A DNA stretch of 64,000 bases from Nocardia salmonicida NBRC 13393 (GTDB lineage Bacteria; Actinomycetota; Actinomycetes; Mycobacteriales; Mycobacteriaceae): the NCBI RefSeq assembly GCF_001613085.1, contig NZ_BDBR01000005.1:1-64000 (forward strand). Direction: 5' to 3'. Each line of letters starts with the position of its first letter. Within the stretch, counting starts at the first letter, position 1. A program made the position numbers and the translations under genes. The notes beneath the pieces are model-generated. The model saw only the letters and a program-made list of their open reading frames with translations, did no database searches and was not told the origin of the DNA. Shown in pieces: positions 18,914-26,348 of this stretch.

Positions 18914-19118
18914 ACAGGCAGAGCAGGTCGTAGAGCGGCGGCTTCTCCACGCTGCCCGTGGAGAACAACAACTGCGCGATCGGTGAGCAGATCAACTGCG
19001 TCTCCGAGGACCCCGATCCACCCCCGGACCCGGAACCGGCGCTGGGGGCGGCGGAGGCAACACCAGGCGCCCCGAGGAGCGCGACGGAAAGAACAGCGAC
19101 TGTGGCGAACTTCTTCAT
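18906..19118 (-). CDS. small secreted protein (70 residues)
   Basis: MKKFATVAVLSVALLGAPGVASA is a clean signal peptide. The mature peptide of about 47 residues has a Gly/Ser spacer (SGSGGGSGS) and an end with two Cys (LICSPIAQLLFSTGSVEKPPLYDLLCLF) that could form a disulfide. I recognise no family. Similar small exported proteins are common in Nocardia and Mycobacterium. A perfect palindrome lies 36 bp upstream, in the divergent region shared with the gene at 19273. Confidence 0.6.
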   Translation of the reverse strand: MKKFATVAVLSVALLGAPGVASAAPSAGSGSGGGSGSSETQLICSPIAQLLFSTGSVEKPPLYDLLCLFS

Positions 19119-19153
19119 GCGCCAAGAGAACACACCCACCCCCACCAATGGAG

Positions 19154-19171
19154 TGAAATGTGCACATTTCA
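19154..19171. promoter_or_regulatory. 18 bp perfect palindrome, candidate operator
   Basis: TGAAATGTGCACATTTCA is a perfect inverted repeat between two divergent genes (starts at 19118 minus and 19273 plus). A half-site, GAAATGTGC, recurs about 30 bp further at 19202-19210. The layout fits a dimeric regulator controlling either or both genes. Confidence 0.5.
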
Positions 19172-19272
19172 TCCAAAGTCCGTGATATCCCACAGTCCCT
19201 GGAAATGTGCGCGGGCGCGAACTACCTCGCAGCAGCTAGCCTTTCAGGACACAAATCACGAGGGGGCAGCAC

Positions 19273-19713
19273 ATGACCTACGACGATTGCGGATGGCATT
19301 CGGACTCGACATCGGAACTGGGTCTCGACACCGAAGCAGGCGCCACGCACATCGGAATCTTCTACGCGTGGGCAGTCGCCAACGACTTGCACTCGCCGAC
19401 CGTGCCCGTCTGGGGCGAACCGGAGCAACAACCCCGACCGGAGCTGGTGGCCTTGTTCAACCGCACCAAAACACCCGGCCGCTACCTGCTCGACCACTGC
19501 TGCGGTGAACTCAACCTCGGCGACCTCAACCCCCGCGGCCGAGCTTTCGCCGACGCCGCCTACCGCGCCTACCTGCGCACCTACGAATACGTCCCCCAAA
19601 TAGCCCGCCACGAAACCATTTACCACGCACCCGACACCTGGGCAACCTACGAAGCCGTCGCACCACTGCTCGACGAGGCCTGGACCGAATGGACCCGCCA
19701 CCACGAACACTGA
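19273..19713 (+). CDS. hypothetical protein (DUF7832-like)
   Basis: 146 residues after a GAGGGGG ribosome site. The opening MTYDDCGWHSDS...EAGATHIGIFYAWAVANDL resembles a family of small cytosolic proteins (DUF7832-like, from memory) that start MxYDxxxWH and have 'A.THIG.F..W'. The second half is aromatic-rich (AYLRTYEYVPQIARHETIYHAPDTWATYEAV). No catalytic motif is recognised. A palindromic operator candidate lies about 100 bp upstream. Similar proteins occur near toxin or secretion loci, but the role is unknown. Confidence 0.7.
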   Translation: MTYDDCGWHSDSTSELGLDTEAGATHIGIFYAWAVANDLHSPTVPVWGEPEQQPRPELVALFNRTKTPGRYLLDHCCGELNLGDLNPRGRAFADAAYRAYLRTYEYVPQIARHETIYHAPDTWATYEAVAPLLDEAWTEWTRHHEH

Positions 19714-19738
19714 CCGACCCCGCGCCCATCATCGAGCC

Positions 19739-20176
19739 ATGACGAACGCGCCTCCCCAGCGCCCCGACCTGCCTGAGTCACCGCTCCACAAGGCCAACAG
19801 TTTCCTGGTCGGCGCTTGGTCGCCGACCGACTCCACCGAAATCACCATCGCCTACCCGTTCCCGATCACCATGCCGTGGTCAGAGTTTGTCGCTGTGAAC
19901 ACCCGGTACTTCGAACTTCGCCGAACTAGCCGGTGGCACCCGCCGACCGGACTACGCCCTGGAGATCCGTTCCTTCGGGTCGACCGGCTAGCCGAGGCGG
20001 CTCGATACCTGGGGACAACGACCAAGAAGGACACTGTCAACGCCGCGTTGCGCGAGATCATCGATCGTCGGCGCCGAGCTGAGGCGATCGCCCGGATGCG
20101 GGCGATGGTAGCCAGTGGCGAGATCGATCTACCGGAAACCGAGCCTGCATGCCCAGGTCATGAGTCGGCGGCGTGA
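19739..20176 (+). CDS. VapB-type antitoxin with unusual N-terminal extension
   Basis: 145 residues. The last ~60 (LAEAARYLGTTTKKDTVNAALREIIDRRRRAEAIARMRAMVASGEIDL) are a typical VapB antitoxin body, but the normal short beta-strand start (usually a Met plus R-T-T-x-x-I-D-x-E) is replaced by ~85 residues of unrelated sequence (PLHKANSFLVGAW..., PITMPWSEFVAVNTRYFELRR). No ATG or GTG with a ribosome site sits at the expected VapB start. Either this is a fused protein or the original start was lost. It overlaps the toxin gene by GTGA, the usual coupling. Confidence 0.7.
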   Translation: MTNAPPQRPDLPESPLHKANSFLVGAWSPTDSTEITIAYPFPITMPWSEFVAVNTRYFELRRTSRWHPPTGLRPGDPFLRVDRLAEAARYLGTTTKKDTVNAALREIIDRRRRAEAIARMRAMVASGEIDLPETEPACPGHESAA

Positions 20177-20574
20177 CCGAACGGTTCCTCGCCGACACCA
20201 GCGCCCTGGTGCGATTCTTTCGAGGCCAGACCGGTGCGCAATGGGATCAGCTGGCCAGTTCCGGTCTGCTGGGGATCTGCGAACCTGTTCGCCAGGAGCA
20301 CCTACGCGCCGCTGGAGGGCGTCCCGCTTACTACGAGGCAGCCAGTCTGCTGCACGAGATCTTTCCCTACTTCTCGATGCCCGATTCCTGCTGGGAGGAT
20401 GCCGCGCAACTGCGGGATCGCCTCGCCGAGAAGCGCTGGCATCAGTGCACGAGTCCGATCGATCTACTCGTCGCGGTGACCGCCTCACACCACAAATTGA
20501 CTGTGCTGCACGCGGATTCGGACTTCGAGACTATCGGCCGTCTCACCGGGCAGCCCCTTCAACGCATCGACTGA
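20173..20574 (+). CDS. PIN-domain VapC-type toxin
   Basis: 133 residues from GTG 20173, coupled to the antitoxin. PIN signature residues are in order: Asp8 in FLADTSALVR, a Glu in the CEPVRQE region, Asp in SPIDLLVAVTA, and Asp/Glu in HADSDFE. VapC enzymes are Mg-dependent endoribonucleases that cut tRNA or rRNA when free of antitoxin. Length is normal. It lies 17 bp before the terminator of the downstream rpsN copy, reading towards it. Confidence 0.88.
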   Translation: MTERFLADTSALVRFFRGQTGAQWDQLASSGLLGICEPVRQEHLRAAGGRPAYYEAASLLHEIFPYFSMPDSCWEDAAQLRDRLAEKRWHQCTSPIDLLVAVTASHHKLTVLHADSDFETIGRLTGQPLQRID

Positions 20575-20590
20575 GATCACCATGAACGCG

Positions 20591-20628
20591 GCAGGGCACG
20601 GACTCTCGGTCGAGAGTCCGTGCCCTGC
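20591..20628. terminator. 18 bp stem terminator after rpsN copy 2
   Basis: A perfect stem of 18 bp (GCAGGGCACGGACTCTCG and its complement) with a GT loop lies between the convergent ends of vapC-like (plus) and rpsN copy 2 (minus). It can serve both directions. It is part of the 282 bp direct repeat, and all three mismatches between the copies fall here. Confidence 0.85.
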
Positions 20629-20874
20629 TTCGTTATTCGCCTAGACGGCAGCGCTCACTCCGAGCGCAAGCTCACCAGGAGCTCTTGTGCACGCCCGGGA
20701 GCTCACCGCGGTGCGCCATTTCGCGGACGCAGATACGGCACAGGCCGAACTTGCGGTAGACCGCGTGCGGGCGACCGCAACGCTGGCAGCGGGTGTAGGC
20801 GCGGACGGCGAACTTAGGCTTGGCCTCCGCCTTGATGCGCAGTGCTTTCTTAGCCATGTGCTCAGTTCTCCTTG
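20593..20874. repeat. 282 bp direct repeat, copy A (rpsN plus terminator)
   Basis: Identical to 22009-22290 except for three bases, all inside the terminator hairpin (20608, 20609, 20626). It holds the whole rpsN gene, its ribosome site and its terminator. The two copies are 1416 bp apart, start to start, in the same direction. Confidence 0.97.
20672..20857 (-). CDS. rpsN: 30S ribosomal protein S14 type Z, duplicate copy
   Basis: 61 residues, identical in DNA to the copy at 22088-22273. The zinc site C-x2-C-x12-C-x2-C ([20 protein letters not shown]) is intact, so it is the zinc-binding form. The ribosome site AAGGAG, which in the other copy lies inside the end of rplE, is copied too, so this gene can be translated. 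Upstream lies the lipoprotein gene rather than rplE. The frame is open a further 21 codons upstream, but the family start is [16 protein letters not shown]. Two exact copies in one operon region is unusual; an assembly artefact must be excluded. Confidence 0.93.
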   Translation of the reverse strand: MAKKALRIKAEAKPKFAVRAYTRCQRCGRPHAVYRKFGLCRICVREMAHRGELPGVHKSSW

Positions 20875-20916
20875 TCGAAGGCCGATGGAATAGCCGGCGC
20901 TTCAGGGAGCGCTCGC

Positions 20917-21429
20917 TCACGAGAATCCCTGTACCTCCAGGTACCAGATAGTCTGGTCGCCGCCGATGCCTTTAGTTACAGCCGCCTTCGGACTCACGAT
21001 CGAGTCCGGTGTGGCATAGGTCAGCCGCTTGACAATCGGTCCCCGTTCCCTGTCGTCGTAGGCAAGGACAACTTTGCCATCGTGCACGAACACCTGTGTT
21101 GTAGATTCGGAGTGGGTATGCAACCCGTTCCACTTTGCTCCATCTGTTCCCAGGGTTCGATTGAGTTTGTCACTCGTGTTGGGAGAGTTGAAGCTGTACA
21201 TACGATCCCACGGACCGATCTGGGCACCGGATGATGCGACGATATCGCCTAGCCGGGCGCTTCTCCTTTCGTCCAAAAGTCGAGCGAACGCCGTCGTCAA
21301 TGCAGGGTTCTCGTCCTGAACGGTGATTTGCTCACCGTTCGATGCGGAACCACACCCGGCGGTCGGGGCGAAGGCTGCAGTCGCAACGAAGGCCAGCAGC
21401 AGGCCCCTCATCCGTTTCCTAGTACGCAC
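20917..21429 (-). CDS. putative lipoprotein
   Basis: 170 residues from GTG 21429, with AGGAG 5 bases upstream. [20 protein letters not shown] is a lipoprotein signal with lipobox T-A-G-C, so it should be anchored to the outer face of the membrane. The exported part contains [21 protein letters not shown] and [18 protein letters not shown], patterns I associate with small actinobacterial lipoproteins of unknown function. It is 37 bp after the DUF6973-like gene, same strand, so probably co-transcribed. It lies between the two rpsN repeats. A partner or immunity role for the DUF6973-like protein is inference. Confidence 0.7.
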   Translation of the reverse strand: MRTRKRMRGLLLAFVATAAFAPTAGCGSASNGEQITVQDENPALTTAFARLLDERRSARLGDIVASSGAQIGPWDRMYSFNSPNTSDKLNRTLGTDGAKWNGLHTHSESTTQVFVHDGKVVLAYDDRERGPIVKRLTYATPDSIVSPKAAVTKGIGGDQTIWYLEVQGFS

Positions 21430-21466
21430 CGATACTCCTATGCGGTTTCGACACACGCGGTCCAGG

Positions 21467-22015
21467 TCATTTGGGAGACGGCTTGTTGTCCGGAATCAGG
21501 GAGCCTGGCAGTGACTGCTGCTGATCAATCAACTCGGTAGGTGGTTCGTACCCGAGAGTGGTTCCCTTCGGCCTGGCGAGGTTGCCGTTCTGATCGATCA
21601 CGACCCCATCACCATGGTTCCACGATTCAATGATCTTGTTCTGCAATCCAACAGAACTGAGGCCCGGATTCTCAGTCGCAATTCTTCGGCCGAGTTCATT
21701 GTTGTACAGATCCATAGCCTCACGACTCATACGGTTATCTTCTCGGCCCTCATGCTTGGATGTGTACTCCTCGGTCCACTCCGCGCCGAACTCCTCGGTT
21801 AGCATTGCGTTCCAATATGCGTGCCGGAAAGCGTCGGCGTGGTTATCCTGGAAATTCCCGTCGTACTGGTCCTCCACCTTCCCCGGCTGTCTGTTCTGAT
21901 CCAACCCTTCAACGCACCTACAACGCCCAACTCTCGGAGATGCGGGACTCGGTAGCCTCACCATCACCGCGAGACGTTCGTCGTGGGAAATGGGCTTCTT
22001 AACGCGCGAGGGCAC
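21467..22015 (-). CDS. DUF6973-like domain protein, probably a displaced toxin C-terminal fragment
   Basis: 182 codons from GTG 22015, which lies within the terminator hairpin of rpsN copy 1. GTG 21967 and ATG 21964 are alternatives. From about residue 45 the pattern DNHADAFRHAYWNAMLTEEFG...SKHEG...AMDLYNNELGRRIATENPG matches the DUF6973 domain, which is often the C-terminal tip of larger secreted or polymorphic toxin proteins. The first ~45 residues have no family character and begin at the repeat edge, so this looks like a C-terminal fragment left without its trafficking part. Function is unproven. Confidence 0.6.
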   Translation of the reverse strand: MPSRVKKPISHDERLAVMVRLPSPASPRVGRCRCVEGLDQNRQPGKVEDQYDGNFQDNHADAFRHAYWNAMLTEEFGAEWTEEYTSKHEGREDNRMSREAMDLYNNELGRRIATENPGLSSVGLQNKIIESWNHGDGVVIDQNGNLARPKGTTLGYEPPTELIDQQQSLPGSLIPDNKPSPK

Positions 22016-22042
22016 GGACTCTCCATCGAGAGTCCGTGCCCT
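22009..22042 (-). terminator. terminator after rpsN copy 1
   Basis: 15 bp stem (AGGGCACGGACTCTC and its complement, CATC loop) 45 bp after the rpsN stop. It differs from the other copy in the loop and at the stem base. Confidence 0.8.
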
Positions 22043-22087
22043 ACTTCGTTATTCGCCTAGACGGCAGCGCTCACTCCGAGCGCAAGC

Positions 22088-22273
22088 TCACCAGGAGCTC
22101 TTGTGCACGCCCGGGAGCTCACCGCGGTGCGCCATTTCGCGGACGCAGATACGGCACAGGCCGAACTTGCGGTAGACCGCGTGCGGGCGACCGCAACGCT
22201 GGCAGCGGGTGTAGGCGCGGACGGCGAACTTAGGCTTGGCCTCCGCCTTGATGCGCAGTGCTTTCTTAGCCAT
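22088..22273 (-). CDS. rpsN: 30S ribosomal protein S14 type Z (rplE-linked copy)
   Basis: 61 residues with the four-Cys zinc motif (Cys at CQRC and CRIC). It begins 4 bp after the rplE stop, which is the normal actinobacterial position, so this is probably the ancestral copy. S14 binds the 3' major domain of 16S rRNA. It is followed by a terminator rather than by rpsH. Confidence 0.96.
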   Translation of the reverse strand: MAKKALRIKAEAKPKFAVRAYTRCQRCGRPHAVYRKFGLCRICVREMAHRGELPGVHKSSW

Positions 22274-22277
22274 GTGC

Positions 22278-22841
22278 TCAGTTCTCCTTGAACGGGAAGC
22301 CGAGGTGCTTCAGCAGCGCGCGGCCTTCTTCGTTGTTGGTCGCGGTGGTGACCACGGTGATGTCCATACCGCGCGGGCGGTCGATGGAATCCACGTCGAT
22401 CTCGTGGAACATCGACTGCTCGCTGAGGCCGAACGTGTAGTTGCCGTTGCCGTCGAACTGCTTCGGCGACAGGCCGCGGAAGTCGCGGATACGGGGCAGC
22501 GCGATGGACACGAGACGGTCCAGGAACTCCCACATACGGTCGCCACGAAGGGTGACCTTCGCGCCGATCGGCATGCCCTCACGCAGCTTGAACTGCGCGA
22601 TCGACTTGGTGGCCTTACGGATTTCGGGCTTCTGGCCGGTGATCAGCTCGAGGTCCTTGACGGCACCGTTGATCAGCTTCGCGTCACGGGCGGCGTCGCC
22701 GACACCCATGTTCACGACGACCTTGACGACGCCAGGGATCTGCATCACGTTGGCGTATTCGAACTCGCCGTTCAGCGCGTCCTTGATCTCGGCGCGGTAG
22801 CGCGCCTTCAGCCGGGGCTGAGTCTGCTCAGAGGTGGTCAT
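22278..22841 (-). CDS. rplE: 50S ribosomal protein L5
   Basis: 187 residues, with the conserved start region [28 protein letters not shown] and the end [30 protein letters not shown]. It binds 5S rRNA and the P-site tRNA in the central protuberance. The stop of rplX is 1 bp before its start. The last codons carry the ribosome site for rpsN. Confidence 0.97.
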   Translation of the reverse strand: MTTSEQTQPRLKARYRAEIKDALNGEFEYANVMQIPGVVKVVVNMGVGDAARDAKLINGAVKDLELITGQKPEIRKATKSIAQFKLREGMPIGAKVTLRGDRMWEFLDRLVSIALPRIRDFRGLSPKQFDGNGNYTFGLSEQSMFHEIDVDSIDRPRGMDITVVTTATNNEEGRALLKHLGFPFKEN

Positions 22842-22842
22842 G

Positions 22843-23160
22843 TCAGATGTCCTTCCCGTTTTTACGGGAGATCCGGACGCGCTTGCCGGACTCTTCGTCG
22901 GTGCGGTAGCCGACGCGAGTCGGGTTACCGTCGGAGTCGACGACCATCACGTTGGAAACCTGGATGGGGGCTTCCTGGGTGACGATGCCACCCGAGGACG
23001 CGCCACGCTGGTTCGCGGAATCCGCGACGTGCTTCTTGATGCGGTTCACGCCTTCGACGAGAACCTTGCCGGTCGCCGGGAAAGCCTGAATGACCTTGCC
23101 CTTGGCGCCCTTGTCCTTGCCCGAAATGACGAGCACGGTGTCACCCTTGTGCACCTTCAT
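22843..23160 (-). CDS. rplX: 50S ribosomal protein L24
   Basis: 105 residues with the KOW motif at the start ([28 protein letters not shown]). It starts assembly of the 50S subunit. It lies between rplN and rplE with 1-2 bp spacing, the standard order. Confidence 0.97.
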   Translation of the reverse strand: MKVHKGDTVLVISGKDKGAKGKVIQAFPATGKVLVEGVNRIKKHVADSANQRGASSGGIVTQEAPIQVSNVMVVDSDGNPTRVGYRTDEESGKRVRISRKNGKDI

Positions 23161-23162
23161 AG

Positions 23163-23531
23163 TCAGAGCACCTCCGGGGCCAGCGAAACGATCTTCATGA
23201 AGCGCTTGTCACGCAGCTCGCGGCCGACCGGGCCGAAGATGCGGGTGCCACGAGGGTCGTTGTCCGGCTTGATCAGCACGGCAGCGTTCTCGTCGAACTT
23301 GATGTAGGAACCGTCCGGACGACGACGCTCCTTGGTCGTGCGAACGACGACAGCCTTGACGACGTCGCCCTTCTTCACGTTGGCGCCGGGGATGGCGTCC
23401 TTCACGGTGGCGACGATGATGTCACCGATACCGGCATAGCGACGCGACGAGCCACCGAGCACGCGGATGCAAAGGATTTCCTTCGCCCCGGTGTTGTCGG
23501 CGACGCGCAGTCGCGACTCCTGCTGAATCAC
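23163..23531 (-). CDS. rplN: 50S ribosomal protein L14
   Basis: 122 residues from GTG 23531 ([17 protein letters not shown]). The L14 signature around [32 protein letters not shown] is present. It sits at the 30S interface. It is the first gene of this half-operon; in most actinobacteria it follows rpsQ closely, but here rpsQ is about 37 kb away. The predicted promoter is about 155 bp upstream. Confidence 0.97.
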   Translation of the reverse strand: MIQQESRLRVADNTGAKEILCIRVLGGSSRRYAGIGDIIVATVKDAIPGANVKKGDVVKAVVVRTTKERRRPDGSYIKFDENAAVLIKPDNDPRGTRIFGPVGRELRDKRFMKIVSLAPEVL

Positions 23532-23675
23532 TTCAGCACCTCCTGGACCTGGATGTATACGTACGCCGGATTGCCGACCCGACGCACATGGTCAGTCACC
23601 CTCCGGACGCGCGCCTGCCAGCGGAAATACCTTCCACTGGGGGTTCACTGCCGGATTGCGAGGGCATAGCTCCCG

Positions 23676-23697
23676 CAGGCAACCGTTCTAGTGTAGG
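23676..23697 (-). promoter_or_regulatory. predicted promoter element of the rplN-rpsN unit
   Basis: The 22 nt element shared with 16187-16208 (one mismatch) contains the -10 TACACT (23695-23690, minus strand) followed by AGAACGG. A -35 is less clear; TTCGTC lies 18 bases upstream. The remaining ~145 nt form the rplN leader, with no other gene between 23532 and 23798. Confidence 0.65.
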
Positions 23698-23798
23698 TGA
23701 GGCTCCAGGATGAGACGAATCGGGGTGCGTCGACCAATCTGAAGTAGATATGTTTCAAACTAGCTTCGTCGCACACGGCCCGTTGCTAACGTCCCGCC

Positions 23799-24242
23799 AT
23801 GAACATCACCCTGCCGATGAAGCGCCGTCTCGCGACCACGGCCACCGCGTTCGCCGCCGTCGTCACCATGGTGGCACCGCACGCAAGCGCGGGTCCCGTC
23901 ATCGACATGCTCACCGACACGCTGACCGTCGGCTGCACGTCGAAGATCGACGTGGTCGGCCTCGACAACTATGTCGGCGCGCAAGTCGACTTCCTCGCCA
24001 ACGGCAAGTTCTTCGCCAGCGACACCGTCGAGCTCGAGGTGAACCTCGCGGGCGTCACCGTAGCCAAGGCCACGGCGTTCTATCACGTCGAAACCGAGGT
24101 GGAGGTCCAGCTTTCGCTGCTGCTGCACGCCACCGGCACACCGCTGGTGACCAAACGAGTACCCACCGTCATGAAGGTCCTGAACGCGGGCAGCGGACTG
24201 GCCTGCGACCTGGCGACGGGTAGCTCGGGCAGCGCCTCCTGA
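23799..24242 (+). CDS. secreted hypothetical protein
   Basis: 147 residues. A signal peptide (KRRLATTATAFAAVVTMVAPHASA) is followed by a small beta-rich domain (TLTVGCTSKIDVVGLDNYVGAQVDFLANGK) with two Cys (GCTSK and LACDL) that may pair, resembling an Ig-like fold. I do not recognise a named family; comparable exported proteins occur in Nocardia and Rhodococcus. Start uncertain: ATG 23799, or ATG 23817 just before the basic KRR. It is divergent from rplN and ends at a bidirectional terminator. Confidence 0.65.
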   Translation: MNITLPMKRRLATTATAFAAVVTMVAPHASAGPVIDMLTDTLTVGCTSKIDVVGLDNYVGAQVDFLANGKFFASDTVELEVNLAGVTVAKATAFYHVETEVEVQLSLLLHATGTPLVTKRVPTVMKVLNAGSGLACDLATGSSGSAS

Positions 24243-24245
24243 CGA

Positions 24246-24289
24246 CAGCGGCCGAGCGAGGCCCGATCAAGGGCTTCGCTCGGCCGCTG
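24246..24289. terminator. bidirectional hairpin terminator
   Basis: Long stem (CAGCGGCCGAGCGAGGCCC against GGGCTTCGCTCGGCCGCTG, one mismatch, GATCAA loop) between the convergent stops at 24242 and 24311. Confidence 0.85.
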
Positions 24290-24310
24290 GTCGACCAGGT
24301 CGAGGTCGTG

Positions 24311-26158
24311 TCAGCCCGCCACTGGTGCCAGTTCCCACGGACCGTCACCCGCGAGGGTGAGGACTTGGGTGTGGTGCTGGTCGACCGTGCTGCGGTGGGC
24401 CACCGAAACGATGATGGTGTCCGGCACCTCGGTGCGGAGCAGGCTGTAGAGGGAGTACTCCAGGCCCTCGTCGACGGCGGAGGTCGCCTCGTCGAGGAAG
24501 ACCACCTTGGGGCGGGTCAACAGAATGCGGGCAAAGGCCAGGCGCTGCTGCTCGCCCGGGGACAGAATCTTCGCCCAGTCGGCCTCTTCGTCGAGGCGGT
24601 CGGCGAGATGGCCCAGGTGGACCTTGGTGAGAACCTCGCGAATCGCGTCGTCGGTCGAGTCGTTGGACTCGGCCGGGTATTCGACCGCGGTCCGCAGATC
24701 GCCGAGCGGGAGATAGGGGAGCTGGGACAGGAACAAAGTCTCCGTGCCCGCCGGACGGCTGATCTCGCCGTCGCTGTACGGCCACATCTGCGCGAGCGCG
24801 CGCAGCAACGTGGTCTTCCCACTACCGGAGGCGCCCTTGATGACCAACGCGTCAGTGGGGACGAGCCGCAGGGTCAGGTCGTCGATGAGCACTTCCCCAT
24901 CGGGCTTGCGGACATCGACCTTGTCCAGGCTCACGGCGTCGTCCAGATCCACGGCGGCCAGCTTGGGGAGGTTACGGGATTCACCACTGGCGACCAGCAG
25001 GCCGTCGAGACGGATGAGGGAGGCTCGATACTCGGCGAAGTCGTCGTAGGAATCACGGAAGAAGGACAGGGAGTCCTGGATTTGACTGAATGCCGTAGCC
25101 GTCTGGTTCATCCCGCCCAGGGTTATCGCGCCGCTGAAGAAGCGTGGCGCCTGGATGAGATAGGGGAACAGGTAGGCGGACTGGGTGACGACGAAGTTCC
25201 AGCCGACGAACTTGAGCATCCGGTAGACATAGGCCCACTGCACCCGGATCACTTCGGCAAATCGGCTGAGCAAGCCGGCCCGCTCGACGTTCTCGCCCCG
25301 ATAGAACGCGACGCTTTCCGCCGCGTCACGCACCCGGACGAGCGCGTAGCGGAAGTCGGCGTTCGTACGCTCTCGCAGGAAGTTGATCCGGATCAGTGGG
25401 TGACCGATCCAGAAAGCGATCACGGTCGACACCAGGACATAGGCCATTACGATGACCAGCGCCGCCCGAGGAATCGTGACACCGAGGACCGTCATCGGCC
25501 CCGACAGATCCCACAGCACCTTGGTGAACGACACGACAGAGACAATGGCCGTCACCGCGCCGAGCGCCAGCGTGCGGGATTGCTCGGTGAACGTGATGGT
25601 GTCGGCCTGGATTCGCTGGTCAGGGTTGTCGATCGTGCTGTCGATGAACCGAGCGCGATAGAAGGCGCTGCCTGCCATCCAGTCCGTGGTGACATGATCG
25701 GTCAACCACACCCGCCAGCGGATGTCGAAAGCCAGTTTGGCGTAGAGGTACACCAGCTCTTTGACCGTCCAGATGGTGATCAACAGGGTGAACAGCTTCG
25801 CCGAGTCCCAGAACCCGGATTTGGCTTCCGAGAGTGCCGCGTCGTCGCCAGATTTCAACGCGGACGCGGCGAGCTGGAACGAGGCGAACATGTCGTTGCC
25901 CCAGTAGCTGAGCAGCACACTCAATCGCACCGTCAGCAGGGCCATCAGCAGCAGGGCGGCGACGAACAGCCAGACGCGCCAAGCTCCGGCGCCACGGAAG
26001 TAGTTACCGCTGACGGACCAGAACTGGCGACCCCACTTCGTGAGCCTGAGCAGTAGTGCGGCGATGACCACGAACGCCACCGCGGTGATGAGGAAGGCGA
26101 TCCCGAGCCATTTCAGACTCTCGAACCACTCGACGCTCCAGTCTCTAGACGTCTCCAC
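24311..26158 (-). CDS. BacA/SbmA-ABCD-type ABC transporter (Rv1819c-like)
   Basis: 615 residues from GTG 26158. The N-terminal half has about six membrane helices with the family features RYWRVWLT-like (IRWRVWLTDHVTTDWM), NPDQRIQADTITFTEQS and ER..ADFRYALVRVRDAAESVAFYRGE. The C-terminal half is an ATPase with Walker A GASGSGKTTLLRAL, signature LSPGEQQRLAFARI (Pro in place of the usual Gly) and Walker B KVVFLDEATSAVD. This architecture is that of mycobacterial Rv1819c, an importer of vitamin B12 and other hydrophilic compounds, and of BacA-like transporters. It is divergent from the iron-regulated lipoprotein gene. Substrate not deducible. Confidence 0.88.
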   Translation of the reverse strand: METSRDWSVEWFESLKWLGIAFLITAVAFVVIAALLLRLTKWGRQFWSVSGNYFRGAGAWRVWLFVAALLLMALLTVRLSVLLSYWGNDMFASFQLAASALKSGDDAALSEAKSGFWDSAKLFTLLITIWTVKELVYLYAKLAFDIRWRVWLTDHVTTDWMAGSAFYRARFIDSTIDNPDQRIQADTITFTEQSRTLALGAVTAIVSVVSFTKVLWDLSGPMTVLGVTIPRAALVIVMAYVLVSTVIAFWIGHPLIRINFLRERTNADFRYALVRVRDAAESVAFYRGENVERAGLLSRFAEVIRVQWAYVYRMLKFVGWNFVVTQSAYLFPYLIQAPRFFSGAITLGGMNQTATAFSQIQDSLSFFRDSYDDFAEYRASLIRLDGLLVASGESRNLPKLAAVDLDDAVSLDKVDVRKPDGEVLIDDLTLRLVPTDALVIKGASGSGKTTLLRALAQMWPYSDGEISRPAGTETLFLSQLPYLPLGDLRTAVEYPAESNDSTDDAIREVLTKVHLGHLADRLDEEADWAKILSPGEQQRLAFARILLTRPKVVFLDEATSAVDEGLEYSLYSLLRTEVPDTIIVSVAHRSTVDQHHTQVLTLAGDGPWELAPVAG

Positions 26159-26263
26159 GCACGCATCCCATCCCTGACGGCCGAAATCCGGCGCAGTCTA
26201 ACCCGCCGAACCGGTCTCCGCCGGGCCGCAGCTCGGCCCATCGATTGACCACCGAAAACCGAC

Positions 26264-26282
26264 GTAGGTTAGCCTTGGCTGA
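26264..26282 (+). promoter_or_regulatory. IdeR-type iron box
   Basis: TAGGTTAGCCTTGGCTGA matches the 19 bp IdeR consensus at 14 of 19 positions by my count, with the left half perfect. It lies 66 bp before the siderophore-binding lipoprotein gene and about 105 bp before the divergent transporter. Confidence 0.7.
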
Positions 26283-26348
26283 CTTATGCTGGGACAGGCT
26301 CTTCAGGGCCGCTCGAGGAGCACTCCTCGAGATAGAAGGGACGCAACG

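Larger units (their letters stand above)
22009..22290. repeat. 282 bp direct repeat, copy B (rpsN plus terminator)
   Basis: Pairs with 20593-20874 (three mismatches). The right edge coincides with the AAGGAG ribosome site of rpsN, which here is inside the last codons of rplE. The rplE coding sequence beyond it is not duplicated. Confidence 0.97.

Noticed and set aside
20593..22290. The rpsN repeat considered as an insertion sequence
   Set aside because: No transposase, terminal inverted repeats or short target duplication is seen; the repeats consist of a ribosomal gene and its terminator.
22103..22291. Small plus-strand frame antisense to rpsN, present in both repeat copies
   Set aside because: It is duplicated only because rpsN is; no independent evidence of coding.
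24308..26056. 582-codon plus-strand frame opposite the BacA-like gene
   Set aside because: Antisense shadow of a clear ABC transporter; no domain or ribosome site.
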